Of a stretch of DNA of 64,000 nucleotides, positions 1 through 11,000 are shown piece by piece. The DNA is taken from NCBI GenBank assembly GCA_944472155.2, contig OX235272.1:17468354-17532353 (forward strand), read 5' to 3'. Position numbers and translations under genes: made by a program. The notes under the pieces were generated by a model. The model had not been told where the DNA came from. It worked only from the letters and a program-made list of their open reading frames with translations, and did not search any database. Numbering within the stretch: position 1 is the first letter of the stretch; every line of letters begins with the position of its first letter. The stretch is from Trichobilharzia szidati. Lineage: Eukaryota > Platyhelminthes > Trematoda > Strigeidida > Schistosomatidae.

Positions 1-292
1 TTGGGGTCGTCGGGACAGTAAAAAACAATGGTTGGAAACAATTGGTGATATGGATCAAAATCGTTCTCAGTGGCTAGAGCAGATGCATCCACTCCTTGTG
101 ACTTATGATTTCCAATGAAACTGTTTTGTTCTCCGTTATTACTATTCCTTTGTCTCACACCTCTGTTTGCTGTCTATATTATGCATTTCTCCTACTTTCT
201 TCTCTTACTTTGTGTGCTACATGTGGGGAGTGTGGCGACTTGAACAGCCGCACATCAGTGCAAAGTTCTATGTCGAAAACCGACCGATTCAC
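1..292 (+). mobile_element. RTE/SR2-like LINE (family A), 3' end fragment
   Basis: The frame from base 2 to the stop at 116-118 encodes the last residues of a LINE reverse transcriptase ORF, with the motif GDMDQNRSQW and a stop after VTYDFQ. The following 170 bases are its 3' UTR. The same C-terminus and UTR recur on the minus strand near 52080, 56470, 59440 and 61375, so this is a multicopy element truncated by the window edge. It lies downstream of FANCI exon 11 in transcript order. Confidence 0.75.
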
Positions 293-480
293 TGCCTTTA
301 CGCAAAGAGTGTTCCTCACAAAAGTTAAAGGATGAACGAGAACGTCTAGAGCTTGCAACAAGACTGGCAGACATCGAAAGTCTACTTAGCAGAACTGTAA
401 ATCACCTATTTGTACACGAATTGCAGAATCCAAATAGATCAAATGACATATATGAACCTACTGTGATCACCGGAAGCTAA
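268..480 (+). other. Unassigned open frame of about 60 codons
   Basis: An uninterrupted plus-strand frame ends at the TAA at 478-480 and includes RERLELATRLAD followed by ESLLSRTVNHLF. It has amphipathic, coding-like composition but no ATG and no family I recognise. It sits between a LINE 3' UTR and a repeat tail, so it is more likely a retroelement remnant (possibly gag-like) than a host exon. Confidence 0.3.
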
Positions 481-690
481 AGGAAAGTAGCTCCTGACGA
501 TTCTTCACTATCTTATGAATCAGACTTCAAGTCAAATGCACCAGAGGTGGCCCCTTAAGAAAACTATGTGTTTCAGTTTAGCAATCCGAGTTGTATCCTG
601 GGCCTCGCACAAAGTATGATATTGTGTGCGGTGTATCTCTTTGTGCCCATAATGTACCAAGTTTGTGTTTCAATAATAATAATAAGTGAA
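481..690 (+). repeat. LINE-tailed short repeat (family I), 3' part
   Basis: This resembles 9300-9780 and 15610-16140: a body with CGTGAATCAGACT-like text, then a tail with GTGCCCATAATGTACCAAGT and an AATAATAAT run. The tail also matches the 3' end of the LINE at 700-1622 (GTGGCGCATCT...TATACCAAGTTTT), which suggests a non-autonomous element mobilised by that LINE. Confidence 0.55.
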
Positions 691-699
691 TACATTTCG

Positions 700-1622
700 T
701 AATTTTTAGAAAGATTATCCGAAAACCAGGAGCCTGTACCTGCACTCATTCTTGCGGGTGAACCGCTTGAAGTTGTTGATAAGTTTGTGTACCTGGGTAT
801 TTGTGTGAGTGCTGGCAGAGGGGTGACGGATGAGATTTCCAACCGTATAATGAAGGCTAGGGTGGCATACATCAACTTGTGCCACCTCTGGCGCCGTTGC
901 CACGTTAGCCTGGCTGTCAAATGTCGGGTATACAGTGCTTCGGTGCGGGATGTCTTGCTCTACGTCTGTGAAACCTGGTCTCTCCGAGCTGAGGATGTGC
1001 GGTGACTCTGCGTGTTCGATCGTCGCTGTCTCCGCAGGATTGCTTGCGTTCGATGGCATCATCGCGTGAGTAATTCTGAGGTTCGGCGGCGTGTGTCTGA
1101 ACACAGTGGAGATCACCAATCATTGAGTGTCGTCATCTGGAAACACCGGCTCCGGTGGCTTGGACATGTGCTGCGAATGTCATCCCAGAGGCTTTCATAC
1201 AGGTCTCTGTTCGCTAGCCCTGGGACGGGATGGAAAAGGCGGAGGGGTGGTCAGTCCATGACGTGGCGTCGTCGGACGAAGGATATTTGTGCTAGATTAG
1301 CATCGGTTGGTGCGTCACGACTCCCTGGTTGGGGTCCGCAGGGTAGCTCGGATCGATGGCTCGAAACGTTATCGGATATGGCCAAGAATCGTAATCAATG
1401 GAGAACGTGTTGCAATTTCCTTCTTTCTTCCCTTCCCGATGATAGTTAATGAATACTGTTTGAACTTGTTAAACATGACTGTTTTCCTTCCAGATGAAGT
1501 TCTTTATCCGTTTTCTACTTATATTTTTACTTTTAATCCATGTTGTTTTATTATTATTGTGTGGCGCATCTTTCTTGGTGCCATATTATACCAAGTTTTT
1601 TCTGCGTTTAAATAAATAAATA
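700..1622 (+). mobile_element. RTE/SR2-like LINE (second subfamily), 3' part, degenerate
   Basis: Encodes the C-terminal part of an RT ORF: FVYLGICVSAG, then an in-frame stop at 1003-1005 after LRAEDVR, then VFDRRCLRRIACVRW, RLRWLGHVLRMSS and GWGPQGSSDRWLETLSDMAKNRNQW, ending with the stop near 1449. The 3' UTR ends in (AAAT)n at about 1610-1625. A related degenerate copy is at 19735-20510. The internal stop makes this a dead copy. Confidence 0.8.
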
Positions 1623-1711
1623 AATCCTAAAACCTCCAGTATTTATTTTCTTAACTTGAAAACTGTACAATACTTTTCTGTGTATATACAGTAACATAAC
1701 ATGAAACTAAC

Positions 1712-2061
1712 CTTTAAATGTTTCAATAGAAGCATAAAACAAGCTACTGCTGTACATCGACTAGGTATTCTAGGCGAATTTGCTGCTTGGCATAAATTAG
1801 CTATTAATCTTCGTCGTACTTCAATGAATGGATTATTTTGATTATTGTTATTGTCATCATCATCAGTAGCATCTTTGTTAAAGGTGCTGCTGCTATTCAA
1901 TTCTAATAAATTTCCAGCTCTTATAAGTGGTAATAATGCATGCACCAAGGCAGTTGATATACTCAATGGTAATAAACCAATTGTATCGATAATTGGATCT
2001 AAACGATTTGCGCGTACAGCAACTTCTAAAGGATAGACAGCTACCAGATCACTTAAAAGAT
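1712..2061 (-). CDS. FANCI: FANCI exon 11
   Basis: Acceptor is GTGTTTAG at the high end and donor is GTTAGT after 1712; 350 nt, phase 1 to phase 0. It encodes LLSDLVAVYPLEVAVRANR, then GLLPLSISTALVHALLPL, then an Asp/Asn-rich insert (ATDDDDNNNNQNN), then VRRRLIANLCQAANSPRIP and CTAVACFMLLLKHLK. In human FANCI the corresponding end carries the regulatory monoubiquitination lysine (K523); two lysines are kept here, but which one corresponds is not settled. Confidence 0.88.
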
Positions 2062-5000
2062 CTAAACACCACCAACAACAACAACAAAAGTGAAGAAAAT
2101 AAAAAAGAAAGAATAAGTGAATAAATTTAGTGTTTTAGAAAATCAAAACAAATGATTCAGCGAAGGACCGATGGAACTCTGAAAAGATCGATTTATCGTA
2201 AGCTGTCATGGAATGGTCAACTGACAAATTTCTACAGCTGGATATCCATTGGTCGAAAACGAAACCTGATCCGGTCGCTTGCCACAAGAATATTCATTCA
2301 AATCCTAAAAAACGTGACTTATCAACCGTACCCAAGAAAATACTTTACATGAGCTTGGAATTCAAAGGGGAATTAGCTTCCGATATCATAAAACGAAGGA
2401 TATCACAGTCCCTGAAAAGAACATTCCCTCCTGCCTCCCTGAGAATAGCCTTTACTAGTCGACCATTACTGTTCGATAAACTGAAGGACAAGATCCCGCT
2501 GCTGACCAACTCTATGTGCGTTTATCAATTCACCTGCTCGTGTGGAGCTAGGTATATCGGTCGTTCAACGCGAGTTTTGTCCAAGAAGGTGCAAGAACAC
2601 TATCCTGCATGGTTACGAAAAGGTGGAAGTGGAGCAATATGAAGCGCGATCATTGAACATCTGGTCGATAATGATCACCCTATCTCTATAGCCTCCGCTT
2701 TCAAAGTCATCTACAAGGCAAAGAGTAATTTACCCAAATCCCTACGTACCCGACTCATCTGTATTGCTGAAGCTTTGGCTATCGAAACAGAAAAGCCAGA
2801 CAGATCTCTGTGTACAGAAAAAGTTCGTTCAACCCCTCCAACTTTCATGGTCTTAATCCCTCTATGCTAAAGTATGGTAATTCCCAATCATATATTAGCT
2901 CTACCAATTTTCATTTTTTCATTTTGTCTATTCAATTTGTATACTCTTCCTTATTACGTCAATTGTTACTATTACTACTGTCACTTTGAACTGTCCCCGG
3001 TATTATTTCACTTGTTCCATTTGTCATTCTAAATCAATTCCTTTTTACAACATTAAATTATATGCTATTAAATTTCACACAATATTACGTAACGTTTTTA
3101 TTTTATTCGATTTGTCTACTAATCTTATAATTGCACATCCTTTTTCAAGTTCTATCCATCCTATGAATTATTCTATATATGACATTAATTTGTTTTGCCA
3201 CTTGACATTTAACTACGATTATAATCACAAACATTTTAGTTTTAATTGCATTTCATATTATTATTATTATTTTATGCATTCACACCTATGATTCAATTCC
3301 CTCACCGGATATAACTTCTTAAAAACTATATATATACGATTGTACAGCTTGATGATAAATTCGTTGAAAAGAGTCTCTTCGCTGAATGGATCACTTGTTT
3401 TGATTTTCTATATGTTACAATGGGAATTTTCCATGATTTAAAAAATTTAGTATTCTCTAGGCTGGATGATATTCTAAGCGTATTAGGAGTGTACACAGTA
3501 AAAAATAATTATCTCAGTTTATCACGGAATAATGTCATTCAAAGAACCACTGAAAACCAGGGAGTACCACCACCAGACAGCTGTTCAATCCCAGTTTGAG
3601 ACTATTCAGTGCAGTACTCACTCAAAGAGCTTCAAGCCCTGTTAAAAGCCAAGCTAGTACACCACTCAACCACTGGGACCTGATCCAAAGACCTGTGTAT
3701 TCCAACTTCTACCAATTCGTGATTTTATTGGGACCACAAGCGCATAGTTCTCTAACTGACATCAATCCGTGATCAAACTGGAAACAAATCAAATCCATAC
3801 AAACTAACTCTTAAGGATGGCGTTGCTTGGAGTTCTGCTGAGAATTCGTGCTCAGTGAGGTGAACCAGGTCAGGCATGAGGACAAATACTCGCCGGTGAC
3901 ACTGACCGGAGGTGGGGCCGAAAGCTGAAAATTGACACAAGTTAGAATCCCGTTTAAGTGACTGAATAGTCAAAATGTTAACCCCGTATCCTAAAGGTTT
4001 CGAGTACGATGTGCAGTGGGGTCGTGAGTGCCAAATTAGTCAGGAATACTAGTATTTCATTCCTAAACGTCTTTTTGACCAGGAAAGAGCATGGTACATA
4101 GGAGTGTTTTGCACCTTGGAATATGGACGCAACTTATTTAAGTTCTTGGTTCATAGAGCTGGGATAATCTGATCAAATGTCTGTCTCAATGAGGAGCTTA
4201 AGATTATCAGAGAAATACTCACTAAAGATGGTTATCCGGATTTCATTGATAAAAACATGAATTTAGCACTATGTCAAGTCAGTATAGTAACAGCTCCAAA
4301 GAAACTCTTGTTCATAAAACTGCGGTTCCTTGGCGATAAGCTAAGTGAAAAAGTAACACAGAGCCTGAAGAATGCAGTAGTAGAAATAACATTCACTGCA
4401 GCGGAGGTAGACTATCTTTTCAAGTAGGTAGTTACCTGGGGTTCTAGTGAGAAGTCGTGACCAGTAGGGTGCAGCAGGTCGGGTGTGAGGACAAATACTC
4501 GCCGAAGACATTGGCTAGGAGTCGCGCTATGTCGTGAATTGGTAGAAGTTAGAATTCATGAGCTGGCCATTGGATCGGGTCCCAGTGGCTTAATGGTATA
4601 CGAGCTAGCCTTGTAACCAGAAGGTACTGGGTTCGAATCCCGGTGGGTGCGTACTGCTGAAGAGTCCCAAGTTAGGACGAAACAGCTGTCTAGTACTCCC
4701 AGGTTTTTCAATGGTTCTCTAACTAATGTCAGCTCATGATGAAAATCCTATAACTTCAATTTTATGTTCGAGAAATGGAAATAAACTACTCAATCTTACC
4801 TTCTCTATGCGTAGCTATCAGTTAGACCAGTTGTGGTGCTAGCTACACTGGGAGTATAATTAAGCAGGTTCATCATCAGATTTCCGAACCCAATCGTGCA
4901 TGCTAGAGCAATCTAGCCCTGTTTTAGCAACCCTTAGTGAGCATAAAGTTGATATTAATAAATCATTTGAAGTTTTTTTATCGCTTTACTAAGTCGTCTT

Positions 5001-8000
5001 CTACATACACCTAAGGCCATCGGAATCCACCTGAAGAAGCCAAACCTGTGTGTTCATAAGAAATTCGTGCAGGGCTTCAAGCTTGAGGTTTGAAGTTTCT
5101 GTAGCAGTGGAGGTATTCTTCCTTTTACGAAAGGGGGGCGGAGGGGCGGTTGCTAGCCTCATAGTCAACCTTCCTTACTCCCTGGGCTTACTACTGGTTA
5201 AGTAAGATTAAGGATCTAACCCTGTAACACGTGGTGGTTGGCGAGTATACCAACGCTGAACCACCAAGGCGTATATATACATCAACATAAACGGCTACAC
5301 ACAGTAAGTCTATTGATAATATTGGACAACTTACCTAAAGCATGCAAAGCTATAGGTCTGCTCGATTCACCCCATATAAGATTTGATGTTATTGACATAA
5401 TTTCATCTCGTGAACAGGAACAGTGCTATAAATTCAATAGTGTTAGATTAAAAAAAAGACTAAAGAGAATCAAGAAAAGTAAGCAACTAGGGATAGTTTT
5501 CCTCCAAATACTTTCGATACCGCTAAATAATCAATATAAACTATAAATCGAGTACTTGGAAAGTGTGAGCAGCATTTATGGATTAACAGTTAGCTAGATT
5601 TCAGTATAAATACAAAACGTGCCCACAGTATTCGCCAAATTACACAAGAAAAATATCCGATTGTCCGTTAAAGGTCACTTCTGTTGCGAAACAATGCCTT
5701 ATCTCCCCCATATTGCCCTAAAGCTACGGCTCATTAGTTAAAAATCGCTCAAATTACAACCAATGAGTCTTATAGCCCAAGTGATGTGATGGATAATGCT
5801 TTGGCATTCAAAATGAGAGGTGCTGGTTTCAAGTTTCAGTGGAAACACCATCACTCAGTGGGGGTAGCAGGTAGGTACATCCAGGTAACAAGTCACAAAA
5901 ATAGGACGACATGCACATCGTGGATTCAACCGAATAACTATCTGTAAAAAGTCTCACAGATCATGTTTGATTCATATTCAAGTGTTAAATCAAATGAAAT
6001 ATTTCGGGTACACTACACTATAGTGAGTGCTAACCAGTTAATCTATAGATATGTGACATTCGCCATGAGAAAGCACTAAGATGAGTAACTGCATGACAAT
6101 CCAAAGCCTCAGGATGGTCCGGGGTGGGTGCCTTGCGCTGCGGGTTAGCCACCCCTCCGAACACCTCTTGAAATGCTTCCATATGACCGGGCGTCTTACA
6201 TAGCCTCTCCTGAGGAAGTCCTACTCACTGCCTTCACGTGGCGGAGGTGTTTTTCACCAAAGTGAGAGGGCGAAAGCGGATACCCGGTGCTCTTCACCGG
6301 GTTGACTGTCCATTGGATGACAGTCTAGGGGAGATGGCTAAACCCTGATTCCAAATCTCCAACGACTGGCGTATGAAGCTCACTGGAGCTCACCGGAAGA
6401 CGTATGGACAAAGGGCTTGTTGGATGTCCTGGATGTCTGACCCCATTCAAAAAGGCGTATGAACGGAACTCCGGTCACCGGCTGCCAATGGATAGTGGAT
6501 TCCCTACTCCACTCCTACTGCCTTGTAGGTCACACTTGGTTGTGTAAAGGCTAGAGCTGCACTCTCAAACAAAAGGCCAAGCGATTCTGGGGACATCACT
6601 CGTACCAAATTCCCACGAACCTTCATGAACTCTCAGTACAGTCAGGGCTGATATGGAGTGCCTGGGGCTACAAACCGTCTACGGACTCCGTCTGTGGAAC
6701 AAGAATTGGATAACCCTATCGCAAAACCTTACATCAGATCGCCGCGCTTGGGCAGCGATGATTCGAGATGTTCATGAAGCCGGCTCATCCTCCCGTAGGA
6801 GATAGCCGTAGTAAATTTAAAAAATTAAATTAAATCCCATAAAAGTGACGATTTCCGATTTCACTAGTCGTAGAGTGATATTATTATCATTACTATTATT
6901 ATTATTATTACTATTATTATTATTATTACTGTATGCTTTAATTCCTACAGGAACATAGGGCTTCAGCCGTGCGTCTGCATTGCGTTCGCTTCTCTGCTAG
7001 CGTCTTCACCTGGCTCCAAGTTTGCCCACACGTTTTCATCTCCTCTTCACATGACCTCCAAGTCACCCACCCTCCCACTAACGACCGACTCGCCGCTTCC
7101 CTTCCGGGTTCCACTCGAGCAATGGCTTGTCTAGTGATGTCACTCACTTGATGGTTTGTTTCCTCAGAGAATGACCAGCCAATCCATCTCCATTTCTTCC
7201 TGCCTGCCTATTTGTTTCACAATCGGTTCCTGCTGATGAGTTGGTTCGCCCATTGCCAGAGATCCCTCTCTGTTGCTGATCTTTTCTGGCCGGTCATCTG
7301 ATCTTGAGTGGTATTGAGCGAAGACAACTAGCTGTTAATGAAGGTCTGTAGTTTGTTTGAGATGCACTTTATGACGCGCAGTGCAAGTCTCTGATCCGTA
7401 TAGTGAGTGGCCCTGACTGACTTCACATTGGAGTTGAAAATCCGGATCTTATTTTTGATGCTGCTGCCGATAGGTACCTAGTAGTTTGGTAGAGTGTTGC
7501 GAGGTCTCCTTTGCCTGCAGCTTGTTCTGCCTCACTTGCCATGGTTTCATAGTACTTTCTTTTGTCTTCTCTGGTACTCTTCTTTACTCTTTTGTTCAGT
7601 GTCTTGTAGCTTGCGTTCAAATCCTGTTTTTGTTGCTCATCGGTGCACTGGAGATATGCATATTTAAAATAAATGAATGAACGTACACATAATCTAATCC
7701 TGTCCAGCAAACATGGGGATTCATTCAAATGTAACTAGACAGTTTACCTTACCATAAATCAAAATGACCAGTTAAGACTACAATAGGTCAAGAATGATTA
7801 CACTCCCCTCCTTTATTATATTGTCTCTTATGCAGAAAATGTTTGAAATAAGATTTAGATAGGAATTAGAAGAAGAATATTTATCATTATTATTATTGTA
7901 CCCTTGGGTTCCTATTGGAACATAGGGCTTCAACTGCACGTTTCCACTTGCTTCTGTCTTCTGCTGTATTTTTCACCTGCATCCATGTTAGTCCATACTG

Positions 8001-11000
8001 TTTCAAATCCTCTTCACACGATCTCCTCCATGTCACAATCGGACATCCCACTCGCCGCTTCCCTTTCGGGTTCCACTCGAGCATTGGCCTGACGCGCGAT
8101 GTCACCCAACGGTCTCCTCAGCGAGTGAGTGTCCAATCCATCTCCACTTTCTCCTGCATATTTGTTGGGCGATTGGTTCTTCTTTTGTTTCTTCCCATAG
8201 TTTGTTCCTTGTTGGTTCTTGTTCCTTCCGGCCATCTGATCTTCAGTATAGAACGAAGACAGTTGTTGATAAAGGTCTGCAACAGGCTGTTGGAAATATT
8301 CTTTGTCACCCGCCGCTAAGTTTCTGATCCGTATAGAAGAACTGACTTGACGTTTGTATTGAAAATCCGAATTTTGTTGTTGGTGCTGAGTTGAGTGACG
8401 AAGATTTCCAGATTAGTTTCAGGTTGATGAATGTGTTTCTCGCCTTCCCGATTCTCGATTTGACATATTCGTCCGTTCCACCTGCCTGTAGTTGAGACAA
8501 TGCTCCCTAGATAAGTGAGTGAAGTAACCTCTTTCAAATCCCTCCCGTTGATGGTGATTGGCACTGGATGTTGCTGCTGCTGTTGTTGTTGGTTGGTTGG
8601 TTATTTCCATAACCTCCGTCTTGTCTATGTTCACCTGGAGTCCTGTCTTCTCTGGCTGCTTCTTCGACCAGTTTGTCGGTTTTCGCTTGTAAGTCTTCGA
8701 TTTTGTGTGACATCAAACATAAATCATCCACACGCGAAATCCAGGTCTTCTAGGTTCTTCACGTCGGTTCAGGATATCCCTGCCCTCTCGTTTCCCACTA
8801 TCTGACGACGCATAATCCAGTCCACCACAATTAGGAATATTATTGGTGATAATAAACACCCTTGTCTGACTCCAGTGTTTACTCCAAACGACTGGCTGGG
8901 TTTTCCGTTGTGGATCACTTGACATGTGCCGTTGTCGTACAGCTGTTGAATGAGGTTGGTGAATATTTGGGGTATACAGGCATATATGTGTGGAGATTAA
9001 GGTGCTCGACTTTAAATCATTTGGTCACAGGTTCGGACACTGCTCCACACAACCAGGAAGATCAGACAAAGTGGTAGGTAGCATCATTAGCTTCCATATA
9101 AAAGATGTGGCTTACTATCAATTAATATATATGAATAAAACTTGTGCACTGTGGTATATAGTACAATTCCATTATGGGTAAAATTTATTTTGATAAAGCC
9201 TCACAGTGTTAGAAACAGCAATATTTACTGATGACGTTTCGAGCACAGTTTATTGCAATTATGTGCAAATGCAAGTAGTTGTGGAGTAAACGACCTGGTG
9301 AAGCCAGGTGGATGGGTGGAGTTCGGTGTTTCTCTCCAAATGATCTTATGTAGGCCCCACGCGTTCATGGTCTCTACGAAGTAAGTCCTATTCACTGCCT
9401 TTGCGCAGCTGGGTTGTTTCTCATAGAAGTGAAAGGGCCAATGCGAACTTCTGGCGAGCTGGTGGACATGCTGATCTACTTAGGGTACCTAGAAAACCCT
9501 GTTAACAAACCTATAGTGTACAAGAGTTCCAGAGTCCGATAGGATCGAATGCTGTATTAGTCTGTTTTGGACACCGGAAACAATGGGAACGTAGCTCCCC
9601 AGACGCTAATCTATTTATTATCTCGTGGATTAAGTTTCAAGTCAAAAGCTCAAGGGATAGCTCTTTAAGACAACCACTTGTTTTGTTCTTGTTTGTCCTA
9701 GTCTTCACACTATTAGATTCTGCGTGGAGAGCCTTTTGGTGGTACCTATAATGTACCAAATTTGTGATTCAGTAAATCAATATATATATATATATATAAT
9801 ATTATTGTTACTGTATCCTTTAATTCCTAGAGGAACATAGGGCTTCAGCCGTGCGTCCCCATTGCCTTCAGGTCTCTGCTACAGTCTTCACCTGGCTCCA
9901 AGTCTGTCCACACGTTTTCATCTCCTCTTCACATGACCCCCTCTAAGCCACCCACCCTCACACTGACGACCAACTCGCCGCTTCCCTTTCAGTCGGGTTC
10001 CACTCGAGCGATGGCTTGTCCAGTGATGTCACATGATGTTTTGTTTTCTGAGAGTATGGCCAGCCAATCCACCTCCATTTCTTCCTGCCTATTTGTTTCA
10101 CAATCGGTTCCTGCTGAGTTGGTTCGCTCATTGCCAGAGATCCCTATCTGTAGCTGATCTTTTCTGGCCAGCCATCTGATCTTGAGTGGTATTGAGGGAA
10201 GACAACTGTTAATGAAGGTCTGTAGTTTGTTTGAGATGCTGTTTATGACGCGCAGAGCAAGCTTCTGATCCGTATAGTGAGTAGCATTGACTGACTTCAC
10301 ATTGGAGTTGAAAATCCGGATCTTATCTTCGTTTTGATGCTGAGTAGGGCTGTTGGCCTGCACACAGACTTGAGAGTAGTGAAAGCTTGTCTTGCTTTCC
10401 CGATCCTCGCTGCTTCGATACTCTCGTCAGTTCCGTTCGCCTGTATTTGAAACGATGCTTCCCAGGTAGGTAGGAAGGTAAAGAAGGTTGTTTCTTTCAG
10501 GTTCCTCCCATTTATGCTGATTGTTGTCTGTTGTTGTTGTTGCTGTTGGTGGTGTTGTCCAGGAATCTTCATCACCTCTGTTTTCTCTATGTTCACCTGA
10601 AGTCCTTTCCATCTTTGATGCTTCTTGTGCCAACTTGTTGCTTTTCGCTTGCATATCTTCCAGTTTGTGGGAAATCAGACATATATCATAGGTATATATA
10701 TATATACCTTGTCGAATAAAATTCCATCCTGTACATAGATATAAAGTACAAAACAACCTCGTAAATAAAATAAATAATCAATAAATAGATATCTGATAGC
10801 TGAATGAATTGTAGTATTCACTCACTTTAAAAAGATGTACAAGTAAGTCTAGACCTGAACGAAGTATACGTGATTTCAACGTATCATGAGTGAGAAAAGG
10901 TGATGCTGACTGTGGCTTTGATGATGATGATGACAACGATGACGATGAACGACCACCACCACTACCACCCCCGCATGATGACGATGTATTAAATGAACAT

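Noticed and set aside
2986..3291. 101-codon plus frame rich in Phe, Ile and Tyr
   Set aside because: It is the AT-rich 3' region of the Penelope-like element; composition only, no motif.
4564..4650. tRNA-like sequence before the hammerhead
   Set aside because: It recurs with the same flanks in at least five other copies; it is a SINE promoter region, not an independent tRNA gene.
9217..9245. CTGATGACGTTTCGAG as a plus-strand hammerhead
   Set aside because: No stem II and GAAA follow on this strand; it is the complement of a PLE terminal GAAACGTC half-motif.
10531..10719. Hydrophobic plus frames (Leu-rich) near 10531, 18204 and 60572
   Set aside because: These are the complements of LINE B codons or of the (AAT)n run; no independent signal for membrane proteins.
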